Positions 1 through 8,901 of a stretch of 64,000 nt of DNA are shown piece by piece. Both the position numbers and the translations under genes were made by a program. Every line of letters starts with the position of its first letter. Position 1 is the first letter of the stretch. The notes beneath the pieces are model-generated. The model made no database searches and was not told the DNA's origin. It saw only the letters and a list, made by a program, of their open reading frames with translations. The stretch comes from JAZDGX01 sp964482205 (GTDB lineage: Bacteria > Eisenbacteria > RBG-16-71-46 > CAIMUX01 > WJJG01). The DNA is taken from the NCBI GenBank assembly GCA_964482205.1, contig CAYZWI010000001.1, positions 372,001-436,000 of the forward strand, read 5' to 3'.

Positions 1-1615
1 CGTCGGTCAGCGCGAAATCCTCGCCGTTCTCGAGATCGCGCACGAAGAGATTGGGAATGCCCGTCCGGTCGGTGACGAACAGGAGGTGCCGCCCATCCGG
101 GAACCATTGCGGGTTCAGGCTCTTGCCCGGCATGCCGTCGAGCACGCTGACCGAGCCGGTCGCAAGCTCGAGGATCGCGATGCGCCAGGGCGAGTCCTCT
201 GTCTGTGTCGAGAGCGAACCGAACTGCCGGTCGGTGACGAAGGCGATCCGGCTTCCATCCGGCGACCACGCAGGCTGGAAGACGGCCCATTCTCCGCTGG
301 TGAGACGAACGAGCGAATCTCCGCTGGCGGCGAGACACGAATAGAGCGCGCTGCGGCCGTCATTCAAACCGACGAAGGCGATCCGTTGGCCGTCGGGAGA
401 CCAGGTGGGCGATAGCATCTCCTCGAAGCCGAAGCTGTAGCTGTGCTGCGTCTCGCGCTTGCGCACATCGTACACGAGCAGGCGGTCGTGCCCGCCCGTG
501 AGGGCGATCAGCGCCGCCCGGTCGCCGCCGGGGCTCCACTCGAGGGTCGTGCGGTAGTAACGCAGCGATTCGAAGGTCTCGCGGCGCTCACCTCCGATCA
601 GGCGGCGCTTGTGCGTTCCATCGACCGCCGAGGCGAGGTAGAGGTCCGCATACGGCGTGTCGTCGGAAAAATACAGCAGCTCGCTTCCATTCGGAGAGAG
701 CCCCGGAGTGACGGAGAAATTCGCGAGCGAGCGGGTGTGGTCCGTCAGCCGCCGCGCGCGGTCCTTCAGTCCCTCGCGACGCGAAATCTCGGGCAGATAG
801 CGTTTGCGCAGCGCCTCGTGCCAATCGGACGAGAGCTGTTCGAGGGTGACCCCGAGCACTTCCGATGTGCCGCGCTCGACGCTCCTGCGATGCGCCATCC
901 CGCGCAGCCACGGGCCGAGCATCTCGTCGCCGAATTGCTCGGCCACATACGCGACGATCGATTGGCCGAACCGATAGACGCGCAGATCGCCGATCCACGA
1001 GAGCTCCGCCAGGGTCGGCATGTCTCCCTCGAGCGCCGCATCGCGCAGCCACACTTCCGTGTGCGTGTCCACTCCGGGGACGCTCAAGTACTCCGACAGT
1101 CCTTCCATCACCCACAGGGGAGGAGTCCATTGCAGCGGATCGGCCGTCCGCCGTCCCGCGCTGCCGGCGATCACATCGAGTTGAAAGGCGTGGGTCAATT
1201 CATGCGTCAGCACGTGGTCGAACTCCGCCATCGAGCCGGTCGCCGGGACGAGCACCCGCCGCTTGAGAAGCTCGGTCACTCCTCCGGTGCCCTCGCCGAT
1301 CGCGCCGGAGATCGCGCGCGTCTCGCGAAACTCGCTCTGCGAGCCGTAGAGGATGATCGGAATGCGCGCGGACGTTTGATGCCCGTAGATCTGCTCGAGG
1401 CGCGCATACGCGCGTTCCGCGTAGCGGATCGCCGTCTCGGCGAGTTCGCGCTCCTCGGGATAAAAGTAGAGCTCGAAGTGGGCGCTCTCCATCTGACGCC
1501 ACTCGCGCGGCGGGCCGGGGACCTTGTTCTGGCCGAAGTACTGCGCGGAGGCGGTAGATGCGTACGCCAGGAGGGCGAGGACGACGAGAAGGAGGGCGAG
1601 CGCGCAGCGGCGCAA
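1..1615 (-). CDS. Secreted peptidase-MA-like zincin with TolB/WD40-type propeller repeats (truncated by window edge)
   Basis: The frame is open from a TTG at 1615 to the left edge, so the C-terminus is missing. The N-terminus (RRCALALLLVVLALLAYA, then TASA before Q) is a signal peptide, so the product is periplasmic or exported. Around residues 138-142 it carries HELTH, the HExxH zinc-binding motif of gluzincin-like peptidases, within the context FDHVLTHELTHAFQ. From about residue 400, repeats such as WSPDGQRIAFV and WSPDGSRIAFV match PD40/TolB-type propeller blades. Family knowledge suggests a membrane-associated metallopeptidase-like domain joined to a propeller; the substrate is unknown. 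The start is chosen because it places the basic n-region directly before the hydrophobic core. Longer starts would run into the tRNA gene. A downstream ATG near 1492 would remove the signal peptide. Confidence 0.75.
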   Translation of the reverse strand, partial: MRRCALALLLVVLALLAYASTASAQYFGQNKVPGPPREWRQMESAHFELYFYPEERELAETAIRYAERAYARLEQIYGHQTSARIPIILYGSQSEFRETRAISGAIGEGTGGVTELLKRRVLVPATGSMAEFDHVLTHELTHAFQLDVIAGSAGRRTADPLQWTPPLWVMEGLSEYLSVPGVDTHTEVWLRDAALEGDMPTLAELSWIGDLRVYRFGQSIVAYVAEQFGDEMLGPWLRGMAHRRSVERGTSEVLGVTLEQLSSDWHEALRKRYLPEISRREGLKDRARRLTDHTRSLANFSVTPGLSPNGSELLYFSDDTPYADLYLASAVDGTHKRRLIGGERRETFESLRYYRTTLEWSPGGDRAALIALTGGHDRLLVYDVRKRETQHSYSFGFEEMLSPTWSPDGQRIAFVGLNDGRSALYSCLAASGDSLVRLTSGEWAVFQPAWSPDGSRIAFVTDRQFGSLSTQTEDSPWRIAILELATGSVSVLDGMPGKSLNPQWFPDGRHLLFVTDRTGIPNLFVRDLENGEDFALTD

Positions 1616-1658
1616 GAAGGCGAAACGGGACGCCTCGAAGCGCCCCGTCTGGCCACCG

Positions 1659-1732
1659 TACGCCCGGCGCGATTCGAACGCGCGACCTTCTGCTCCGGAG
1701 GCAGACGCTCTATCCAGCTGAGCTACGGGCGC
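1659..1732 (-). tRNA. tRNA-Arg (anticodon CCG)
   Basis: On the minus strand a full cloverleaf can be drawn. The acceptor stem is GCGCCCG/CGGGCGT, the D arm is GCTCAGCTGGATAGAGC, and the anticodon stem is TCTGC/GCAGA with loop CTCCGGA (anticodon CCG, reading CGG codons). The T arm contains GTTCGAATC. The discriminator is A and no CCA is encoded. It lies just downstream of recN (27 nt) and just upstream of the secreted peptidase gene. Confidence 0.95.
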
Positions 1733-1759
1733 TCTGTCGCCGACGATTCTCGACAACCG

Positions 1760-3478
1760 CTAACTCCTATCAGATTCGCTTCCGGCCGACAACGGAAAAC
1801 CCGGCCGAAGCATCGTGGCCGCGTGGCGCAGCGCCGCCTGATTTCCCGGATCGCCTCCCAGCATACGCGCGATTTCGGCCACCCGCGCGCTTTCCTCCAG
1901 GAACCGCACGGACACGCTCGTTGCTCCACGCGCCGTCCGCTTTTCGACGCCGAAGTGCCGCTGGGCGGCGCAGGCGATGATGGGCAGGTGCGTGACGAGC
2001 AGGACTTGCCGGTGCTGGGCGACCCCCGCCAGGCGGGCGGCCACGGAGCGAGCGGCCGCGCCTCCCAGTCCGGCGTCGATCTCGTCGAATACGGCGAGCC
2101 GCCCATGGCCGCGTTTCCCGAGAACGACGCGCAAGGCGAGGGCGAGCCGGGCCATCTCTCCCCCGCTCGCGATCATCCCCATGGGGCGGAATCCCTGGCC
2201 GGGATTGGTTTCCACTTCGAAGGCGACGCTTTCCGCGCCCGCGGGACCGAAGGAAACGGGGCCCTCCTCGTTCGAGGACCTGGCAGGCGGAAAGACGACC
2301 TTCATGCCGCAGTCGGCCATCCCGATGTCCGCCAGTTCTCGGGCGACGGCGCGGGCGAGCGCCGGGCCGGCGCGCAGGCGGGCCGCCGTGAGCTCCCCGG
2401 CGAGGCGCCCCGCCTCAGCCCTGTGGGCCTCGAGAGCGTCCGTCAAGGTCCGCTCCGTGTCGCGGCCCGCGGCGAGCTCTTCCAGGCGCGATTTCATCTG
2501 CGCGCCCAGGGCGTGGACTTCCGCCAGCGGCTTGCGGTGCTTGCGCTCGAGATCGCTGAGGGCCCGGATGCGCTCCTCGAGCGCTTCGGGCCGCTCCCCG
2601 GCCGCGTTTGCTTCACGCCGCAATTCGCGCACGCGGCGGGCCAGGTTGCGAGCGCGCTCGACGAGCTCGCGCACCTCTTCGCGAAACGCCCGCCACGCTT
2701 CCCCCGCGCCGCCGTCGACGCCGGACAGACGATGGTCGAGCTCTTCGAGCGCGGCGAGCACCGCGCCGTGCCGTGACACGAGGAGTTCCTCCGCGAGCGC
2801 GGCCGTCTCCACCAATCGCTCCGCGCGCCGCGACAACTGCGCCCGTTCGCGCAGCGTCTCCAACTCATCGGGCTCGAAGGCCAGGCGCTCGATCTCTTCC
2901 ACTTGATAGCGGAGCCAGTCCTCTTCGCGCGCGAGTGTGGCGATGCGTTCCCGATGCGCGGCCAGGCGTTGCTGCGCCGTATCCCATTCGCGGTAGGCGG
3001 AGCGAAACGCGGCCCGCAGCGGCCCGTTTCCGGCGAAGAGATCGAGCAGATCGCGCTGCGCCTCCGGCTTTCGGAAGCGCTCTTCCTCGCGTTGGCCGTG
3101 GAACTCGATCAGTTCATCGCCCAGGCGGACGAGCGTGCGCAGCAACGCGGGCGAGCCGTTCACGAACGCACGCGACGGGCCGGAGCAGCGTACTTCCCGC
3201 ACCACGACGAGGCGCTCTTGGTCCACCGGAAGGCCGAGATCGTGCACCGTGCGCAGCACGCGCGCGCTGGGCCGGAACTCCGCTTCGACGCGCAGGGCGG
3301 GCGCTCCGGGGCGAATCCAGTCGGGGTCGGCCCGCCGGCCGAAGAGCAGGGCGAGACCGCGAAGCAGGATCGACTTGCCCGTTCCCGTTTCGCCGGTGAG
3401 CACATTCAGCCCGGGAGCGAACTCCAAGCGCGCCTCGCGCACGAGCAGGAAGTCGCCGATGTGAAGGCTCGTCAGCAT
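1760..3478 (-). CDS. recN: DNA repair protein RecN
   Basis: 572 aa, usual for RecN, an SMC-like ATPase acting in double-strand-break repair by recombination. The Walker A motif GETGTGKS is at residues 29-36, straight after the typical N-terminal strand MLTSLHIGDFLLVREARLEF. A long central coiled coil follows. The C-terminal ATPase half has the Walker B region FDEIDAGLGG and the switch stretch VTHLPIIACAAQRHFGVEK. The gene is the last protein gene of a minus-strand run xseA-xseB-nadK-recN. nadK-recN adjacency is common in bacteria. It starts 24 nt after the nadK stop. No strong Shine-Dalgarno is visible before the ATG. Confidence 0.96.
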   Translation of the reverse strand: MLTSLHIGDFLLVREARLEFAPGLNVLTGETGTGKSILLRGLALLFGRRADPDWIRPGAPALRVEAEFRPSARVLRTVHDLGLPVDQERLVVVREVRCSGPSRAFVNGSPALLRTLVRLGDELIEFHGQREEERFRKPEAQRDLLDLFAGNGPLRAAFRSAYREWDTAQQRLAAHRERIATLAREEDWLRYQVEEIERLAFEPDELETLRERAQLSRRAERLVETAALAEELLVSRHGAVLAALEELDHRLSGVDGGAGEAWRAFREEVRELVERARNLARRVRELRREANAAGERPEALEERIRALSDLERKHRKPLAEVHALGAQMKSRLEELAAGRDTERTLTDALEAHRAEAGRLAGELTAARLRAGPALARAVARELADIGMADCGMKVVFPPARSSNEEGPVSFGPAGAESVAFEVETNPGQGFRPMGMIASGGEMARLALALRVVLGKRGHGRLAVFDEIDAGLGGAAARSVAARLAGVAQHRQVLLVTHLPIIACAAQRHFGVEKRTARGATSVSVRFLEESARVAEIARMLGGDPGNQAALRHAATMLRPGFPLSAGSESDRS

Positions 3479-3502
3479 GCGTCCGTCTCGCGCGAAGCCA
3501 TG

Positions 3503-4372
3503 TCAGGCGCCCCAGCTGAGTTTCTCCCGCAGCACGTCGTAGAAGGAGCGTTTGCGAAGCTGCACGAAGCAGGAGTTCTTCTCCGCCCGCCCCACGAGCA
3601 CCGCCTCTCCCGGATGGATCTCGAGCGACACCTGGCCGTCGACGATGAGGTGCGCCTCGACGCCGAGCGTCTCGGGCGTCACGCGCACCTTCTCGTAGGC
3701 CGGAAAGACGACCGGGCGGAGGGTGAGCTTATGCGCCGCGATCGGGGTCGCGATCAGCGTGTCCAGCAGCGGCTGCACGATCGGACCGCCCGCGGAGAGC
3801 GAATACGCGGTCGATCCCGTGGGGGTCGCGATCACGAGTCCGTCGGCGCGGAACCGGCCCACCGTCGTGCCGCCGATCGACATGGTGAGGTCCAGCAGCC
3901 GGTGCCCCGATTCTCGAACGACCGCGTCGTTCAAGCCGAAGAAGGTCGCCCGCGGCCGGTCGTTGCGCCCGAGAATGGAGATCTTGAGCATCATGCGACG
4001 CTCGATCGAATAGTCGCCGCGCAGGGTCTGCTCGAGCGCGGGGAAGAGATCGCGCACATGGACATCGGTGAGGAACCCGAGCCCTCCGAAATTCACACCG
4101 AGCACCGGCACTTCGTGGGGAAAGAGCATCCGCGCCGCCCCCAGGAGGGTGCCGTCTCCTCCCAGGACCACGAGCAGATGGATGCGCTCGGGCAGCTTCT
4201 GTTGCGATGCCCGCTGGACACCTTCGGGAAGGCGCCCTTCCACCTCCTCGCTCACGAACACATCGCAGCCTTCGCCGATGAGCCAGGGGACCAGCTTGTC
4301 GAAGACGGCGCGCGAGCCGCGCTTGCTGAAGTTGGGGTGAATCCCGACCGCCCGGATCATTCGTCGCGCCAT
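3503..4372 (-). CDS. nadK: NAD kinase
   Basis: 289 aa; phosphorylates NAD to NADP. The signature GGDGTLLGAAR begins at residue 71, followed by VNFGGLGFLTD and ATPTGSTAYSLSAGGPIV, the NAD-binding and catalytic segments of the ATP-NAD kinase family. The chosen ATG (MARRMIRAVGIHPN) lies 2 nt after the xseB stop with GGAGAG a few bases upstream. A longer in-frame extension upstream exists but runs through xseB and has low-complexity content, so it is not used. Neighbours xseB and recN fit a conserved housekeeping operon. Confidence 0.96.
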   Translation of the reverse strand: MARRMIRAVGIHPNFSKRGSRAVFDKLVPWLIGEGCDVFVSEEVEGRLPEGVQRASQQKLPERIHLLVVLGGDGTLLGAARMLFPHEVPVLGVNFGGLGFLTDVHVRDLFPALEQTLRGDYSIERRMMLKISILGRNDRPRATFFGLNDAVVRESGHRLLDLTMSIGGTTVGRFRADGLVIATPTGSTAYSLSAGGPIVQPLLDTLIATPIAAHKLTLRPVVFPAYEKVRVTPETLGVEAHLIVDGQVSLEIHPGEAVLVGRAEKNSCFVQLRKRSFYDVLREKLSWGA

Positions 4373-4374
4373 GG

Positions 4375-4659
4375 CTACTCTCCGCCGTTCTCCGCGGTCC
4401 ACTTTTCGGGCGCCAACCGTCCGTCGGCGAGAAGCACCTGCATCTCCGCTTCCGCCGCGGCCAACCGCTCGACGCACCAGCCGTGCAAACCCTTCGCCTC
4501 TCGATAGAGATTGAGCGAAGTCTGAAGGTCCAGCTTGCCTTCCTCGAGCGTGCGCGCGATTTCCTCCAGGCGGGAAAGCGCCGCTTCGATTCCCGAAGGT
4601 TCGCCCTGCTGATGCTGCATCAAGTCGTCGAGCCGCCCCTGCTCGCTGCCGTCCGTCAT
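4375..4659 (-). CDS. xseB: Exodeoxyribonuclease VII small subunit
   Basis: 94 aa. XseB helices bind the large subunit XseA to form exonuclease VII, which degrades single-stranded DNA. The core IEAALSRLEEIARTLEEGKL with a following SLNLYREAKGL segment is the standard XseB helical hairpin. The ATG (MTDGSEQGRLDD) is preceded by AAGGAGG at 8 nt spacing, which decides this start over an upstream ATG at 4701. It follows xseA by 74 nt and precedes nadK by 2 nt. Confidence 0.93.
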   Translation of the reverse strand: MTDGSEQGRLDDLMQHQQGEPSGIEAALSRLEEIARTLEEGKLDLQTSLNLYREAKGLHGWCVERLAAAEAEMQVLLADGRLAPEKWTAENGGE

Positions 4660-4733
4660 TTCTGGAGCCTCCTTGACTCGCTCGCATTCATACGCGCGCA
4701 CGCACGGGCGCTTTCGTCAACGGCTGCCCGCCC

Positions 4734-6053
4734 TCATTCCGCCGAATGCTCTTCCCGCTCTTCCGCGGCGTCGTCCGCGCAGGGCGCCTTACGCCCCAGG
4801 AGCGCGTCGATCGACGCCCCGTCCTCCTCTTCCTCCACCCGGCAGCGCAGCACCCCTTCGCGCAGCACGAGCCGCACGCACGCCCCTTGCGAAAGGCTGC
4901 CGGCCCGCGTGACCAGATCCCCCCCTTCGTCGAAGGCGATCGCAAATCCGCGCTCCAGCACCGCGGCGGGATGGAGCGCCTCGATGCGCGCGATCACGCC
5001 GGCGAGGCGGGCCCGCTCCGTGCGCTCGAGGTTCAACGCGCTCTGCCTGGCCCGGGCCATCAGTTCATCCGCGCGTTGCGCGAGTTGGCGAATCCTGTCG
5101 AGCGGGTTCTGCAAGGCGCGCCCGCGCGCGATGCCCTCCAGGCGCAAGCGCGCTTCATGCATCTTGCGGCCGACGGCGCGAGTGCAGCGCGAGAGATTGG
5201 AGCGGGCGACTCCCAGCACTTCCCGCGCCTCGGGCACGGCGAGCTCCGCGGCGGCGGAAGGTGTCGGGGCGCGCAGATCGGCGGCGAAATCGGCGAGGGT
5301 GAAATCGATCTCGTGCCCGACGGCCGAGATGACCGGCGTCGGGGAGGCGGCGATCGCCCGCACGACGATCTCTTCGTTGAAGGCCCACAGATCGTCCGAA
5401 GATCCGCCCCCGCGTCCGACGATCAGTAGATCGATGTCGGTGCGGCGCGCGAGGGCCTCGATGCCGGCGACGATATCCGCGGGGGCATCGACGCCTTGAA
5501 CCACGGTCGGCCGCAGGATGATGCGAATCGGCGGCCAGCGCCGGGTGAGCACGCGCTGCAAATCCCGAATGGCCGCGCCCGTCGGCGAAGTCACGATACC
5601 GATCGTGCGCGGCATCGCGGGGAGCTTGCGCTTGCGCGCCGCGTCGAAGAGGCCTTCGCCTTGCAGGCGTTCCTTCAATGCGAGCAGCGCCGCCTGGCGG
5701 CGCCCCTCACCCACCGGATCCAGCCGCTCGACGATCAGCTGATACTGGCCGCTTCGCTCGTAGACGGTCACGCGCCCGAAGAGCATGCATTGCATGCCGT
5801 CCTTGGGCCGGAAGCGAAGCCGCGAGTTCGCGCCCCGAAACATCACGCAGCGCAGCTGCGCCTCGGGGTCCTTCAGGCTGAAATAGAAGTGCCCGGAACT
5901 GTGGGCGACGAAATTGGAGATCTCGCCTTCCACCCAGAGGGGGCCGATGCCTTGCTCGATGCACGATTTGATGAGCGTCGTGGCCGCCTTGACGCTCAAG
6001 CACACGGGGCCTTCCTCTTCCGCGAACGCCTGGGAATGGTTCTGAAGGCTCAT
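4734..6053 (-). CDS. xseA: Exodeoxyribonuclease VII large subunit
   Basis: 439 aa, normal length. It has the N-terminal OB fold (LWVEGEISNFVAHSSGHFYF), then the catalytic domain with GIVTSPTGAAIRDL, GRGGGSSDDLWAFNE and VISAVGHEIDFTLADFAADLRAPTPSAAAE, and a C-terminal coiled region. With XseB it forms exonuclease VII, cutting single-stranded DNA from both ends. The start codon overlaps the folD stop as ATGA, so the two are translationally coupled. Confidence 0.96.
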   Translation of the reverse strand: MSLQNHSQAFAEEEGPVCLSVKAATTLIKSCIEQGIGPLWVEGEISNFVAHSSGHFYFSLKDPEAQLRCVMFRGANSRLRFRPKDGMQCMLFGRVTVYERSGQYQLIVERLDPVGEGRRQAALLALKERLQGEGLFDAARKRKLPAMPRTIGIVTSPTGAAIRDLQRVLTRRWPPIRIILRPTVVQGVDAPADIVAGIEALARRTDIDLLIVGRGGGSSDDLWAFNEEIVVRAIAASPTPVISAVGHEIDFTLADFAADLRAPTPSAAAELAVPEAREVLGVARSNLSRCTRAVGRKMHEARLRLEGIARGRALQNPLDRIRQLAQRADELMARARQSALNLERTERARLAGVIARIEALHPAAVLERGFAIAFDEGGDLVTRAGSLSQGACVRLVLREGVLRCRVEEEEDGASIDALLGRKAPCADDAAEEREEHSAE

Positions 6054-6943
6054 GCAAGGCCCGCCGCTTCGCGCGCGGCTTCCGCGGCGCGGACGGTGTT
6101 CTCCAGCAGGCAGGCGACCGTCATCGGCCCGATCCCGCCGGGAACGGGCGTGATCGCAGACGCCTTCGGCTCCACCGCATCGAAATCGACATCACCGCAC
6201 AGCCGGCTCTTGCCCGGCCGGGTGGGATCGGGCTCGCTGTGGATCCCGACATCGATCACCACCGCTCCATCGCCCACCATCTCCGCGCCGACCCAGCGCT
6301 TCCGGCCGATCGCCGCGACCAGGATCTCGCCTTCGCGCGCGATCTCGGCGATTCCCCGGCTGCGCGAATGGCACATGGTCACCGTGGCGTCCCCGGCGTC
6401 GCCCTTCTGCGAGAGCAGATTCGCGAGCGGACGGCCCACGATGCGGCTCCGCCCGAGAATCACGACCCGTCGTCCCGAAAGGGGAATTCCATAGTGCTGC
6501 AGCAGACGAAGGACGCCGAGAGGGGTCGCCGCGACGAAGCCGGGCAGCCCGAGGCACAGACGGCCCGCGTTGACGGGATGGAACCCATCCACATCCTTGT
6601 CGGGATGGATGCGAGCGAGCAGCTCCTCTTCCGGCAACTGCGCCGGCATGGGGAGCTGGAGCAGGATGCCGTGCACGCGGGAATCGTCGTTCAAGCGAAC
6701 GATCTCTTCCTCCACGCGCGTGCGCGGAGCATCGGAGGGGAAGACGACCGTGCGCGAGGCGATGCCGAGCTCGCGGGAGGCCTTCTCCTTGCCGCGAACA
6801 TAGGTGACAGAGGCGGGATCCTCTCCCACGCGGAGAAGCACGAGCCCGGGGACCACGCCCCGCGCGGCAAGCGCCTCGACGCGGGAACGAAGCCGCGCCC
6901 GCAGCGCCTCCGCGGCGGCGCGCCCATCCAGGATCTTCGCCAC
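6050..6943 (-). CDS. folD: Bifunctional methylenetetrahydrofolate dehydrogenase/cyclohydrolase FolD
   Basis: About 297 aa. Interconverts 5,10-methylene-THF and 10-formyl-THF for one-carbon metabolism. Family motifs are present: TYVRGKEKAS with the catalytic lysine, GILLQLPMPAQL, the Rossmann signature ILGRSRIVGRPLANLL, and the C-terminal PVPGGIGPMTVACLLENT. Two GTG starts lie close together. The one at 6943 sits 5 nt after GGGAGG, whereas the GTG at 6949 abuts it, so 6943 is preferred. It is followed by xseA with an ATGA overlap. Confidence 0.95.
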   Translation of the reverse strand: MAKILDGRAAAEALRARLRSRVEALAARGVVPGLVLLRVGEDPASVTYVRGKEKASRELGIASRTVVFPSDAPRTRVEEEIVRLNDDSRVHGILLQLPMPAQLPEEELLARIHPDKDVDGFHPVNAGRLCLGLPGFVAATPLGVLRLLQHYGIPLSGRRVVILGRSRIVGRPLANLLSQKGDAGDATVTMCHSRSRGIAEIAREGEILVAAIGRKRWVGAEMVGDGAVVIDVGIHSEPDPTRPGKSRLCGDVDFDAVEPKASAITPVPGGIGPMTVACLLENTVRAAEAAREAAGLA

Positions 6944-7033
6944 GCTCACCTCCCGCCGGCAGTGACGGGTGGACCGTCGACGCCTCCGCCGACGCCGCTC
7001 AGCGCAACCGTCGGCGGCCTCCCCCGTCGGCGC

Positions 7034-8605
7034 TCAGCGCGCGTATTCGATCGCGCGCGTCTCCCGGATGACGACGACCTTGATCTGCCCCGGGTACTGA
7101 AGCTCCTTCTCGATCTTGCGCGCGATCTCCGCGGCGAGATCGGCCGCCTGCTGGTCGTCCAGCTCCTTGTTCTGGACCATGATCCGGATCTCGCGCCCCG
7201 CCTGGATGGCGAAGCACTTCTCTACCCCGGTGAAAGACTCGGCCAGGGTTTCCAGCCGCTCCAGCCTCTTGATGTAATTTTCGAGCGTCTCGCGCCGGGC
7301 GCCCGGCCGCGCGCTGGAAATGGCATCTCCCGCCTTGACCAGCGAGGCGTAGACGCTGTCGCTGTCGATTTCGCCGTGGTGCGCGCCGATCGCCAGCGTG
7401 ATCTCTTCCTTTTCCTGGCAGCGCCGCACGAGATCCATTCCGATCATCGCGTGCGGGCCTTCCACATTGTGGTCGATCGCCTTGCCGATGTCGTGCAACA
7501 GCCCGGCGCGGCGCGCCAGGATCTCGTCCAGGCCGAGCTCGGCCGCCATCATCCCCGCCAGACGGGCGACTTCGACGGAATGCTTGAGCACGCTCTGGCC
7601 GAAGCTGGTCCGGTGGCGAAGCGCGCCCAGGTTGCGGATGAGCTCCGGATGAAGCCCGTGCACGCCGAGATCGAGGGAAACGCGCTCGCCCGTCTCCTGG
7701 AGCTCGCGTTCCACATCCTTGCCGACCTTCTCGACGACTTCTTCAATCCGCCCGGGATGGATGCGGCCGTCCCGGATGAGCGTCTCCATCGCCAGCCGGG
7801 CCACTTCCCGGCGTACGGGATCGTACCCCGAGAGCAGGATCGCTTCGGGGGTGTCGTCGATGATCACATCGACGCCGGTGGCGGTCTCGAACGCGCGGAT
7901 GTTCCGCCCCTCGCGACCGATGATGCGTCCCTTCATCTCCTCGTTGGGAAGAGCGACGACGGTGACCGTGGATTCGGCCGACTGCTCGCCCGCCATCCGC
8001 TGGATGGCGATCGTGATGATCCGGCGCGCCTCCCGTTCCGCGCTGCGCTCCGCCTCCTCCCGGATTCGCCGGGCGAGAAGAGCGGCTTCCCCGCGCGCCT
8101 CGTCCTCCATGTGCTTCAAGAGGTGCTCGCGGGCTGCAGCCGCCGTCAGGCCGGCGATCTGCTCCAGCCGCCGGATCTCCTCGGCCGCCAGCCTGTCCAC
8201 CTCCGCACGCTTCTTGCCGAGCTCGTCGCGCTGGCGCTCGAGGCCCTCGTTCAGCTTGCGCAGCTCTGTTTCACGCTGATCCATCTGATCGCTGCGCCGC
8301 TGCACCTGGCTGTCGCGCTCATCGAGGTGCTGCTCCCGGCGGTCGAGCTCCTGGCGGACAGCCCACATTTCCTGATCGAATTTCCCCTTGGCGCGAATCC
8401 ACTCCTCCCGCGCCTCCACCGCCGCGGACTTGCGGGCGAGATCCGATTCCTTGCGCGCCTCTTCGAGAATCCTGTTGGCCTGCGACTCCGCATCCGCCAG
8501 ACGGGCGCGCCCGATCCGGCGGTGGATCCACATGCCGATCCAAAGGCCCAGCAGCGCCGCAAGCGCCGCGATCAACCCGGTAATCAGTGGAGACACGAGC
8601 GCCAT
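7034..8605 (-). CDS. rny: Ribonuclease Y
   Basis: 523 aa. Membrane-anchored endoribonuclease that starts mRNA decay. The N-terminus has one transmembrane helix (LITGLIAALAALLGLWIGMW), then a long charged coiled coil to about residue 200. A KH domain (NEEMKGRIIGREGRNIRAFE) and an HD domain (AGLLHDIGKAIDHNVEGPHA) carry the RNA-binding and catalytic HD residues. It lies between the 6S RNA gene and folD. The ATG has a weak GGAAGGATGG upstream. Confidence 0.96.
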   Translation of the reverse strand: MALVSPLITGLIAALAALLGLWIGMWIHRRIGRARLADAESQANRILEEARKESDLARKSAAVEAREEWIRAKGKFDQEMWAVRQELDRREQHLDERDSQVQRRSDQMDQRETELRKLNEGLERQRDELGKKRAEVDRLAAEEIRRLEQIAGLTAAAAREHLLKHMEDEARGEAALLARRIREEAERSAEREARRIITIAIQRMAGEQSAESTVTVVALPNEEMKGRIIGREGRNIRAFETATGVDVIIDDTPEAILLSGYDPVRREVARLAMETLIRDGRIHPGRIEEVVEKVGKDVERELQETGERVSLDLGVHGLHPELIRNLGALRHRTSFGQSVLKHSVEVARLAGMMAAELGLDEILARRAGLLHDIGKAIDHNVEGPHAMIGMDLVRRCQEKEEITLAIGAHHGEIDSDSVYASLVKAGDAISSARPGARRETLENYIKRLERLETLAESFTGVEKCFAIQAGREIRIMVQNKELDDQQAADLAAEIARKIEKELQYPGQIKVVVIRETRAIEYAR

Positions 8606-8653
8606 CCTTCCTGCGATCTATGTGCATCGTGTGACGGCGGGAAAGCGGAACGC

Positions 8654-8836
8654 AAAAAAAGACCTCCCCGCCTCGGCCGTGTGAAGCGGACATTCGAACC
8701 GAGTCCGTCCAAGTGGGCTCCTTCCCCGGCCGCTTCGGGCGCCCCACAGGGTTCCCCTATCGGCCGTTCCCGGACCCCCTGGAATTCGTGTTGGCTCAAA
8801 TGATCCCGCTACCTACACCAACCAGGCAGGGAAGTC
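8654..8836 (-). ncRNA. ssrS: Probable 6S RNA with intrinsic terminator
   Basis: A 231-nt segment outside the flanking coding sequences holds a rod-like RNA of about 183 nt. Its ends pair in a 13-bp stem: GACTTCCCTGCCT (8836-8824) with AGGCGGGGAGGTC (8673-8661), allowing G-U pairs. The stem continues through GGTTG/CGGCC-type pairs to an open middle region containing TTGAGCC on the 5' side. The stem is followed at once by seven T (8660-8654), giving an intrinsic terminator. Location downstream of zapA matches the common zapA-ssrS arrangement. 6S RNA binds sigma-70 RNA polymerase in stationary phase. The identity is inferred from architecture, length and synteny, not from a covariance-model match. 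Confidence 0.72.
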
Positions 8837-8901
8837 TTTCCATTCCTCTCTGTTGCCACCCCGGACGATTGGACCGGTTCCCGCCGCCCGGGAACTCCGG
8901 C

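Noticed and set aside
443..2776. 777-codon plus-strand open frame
   Set aside because: Antisense to the secreted peptidase gene, tRNA-Arg and recN; Arg/Ala/Pro-rich with no domain. Long antisense frames are expected at this GC content.
6996..7040. Direct repeat CGCTCAGCGC at the rny-folD junction
   Set aside because: Two 10-bp copies 25 nt apart in a short GC-rich spacer; likely chance or slippage, no element structure.
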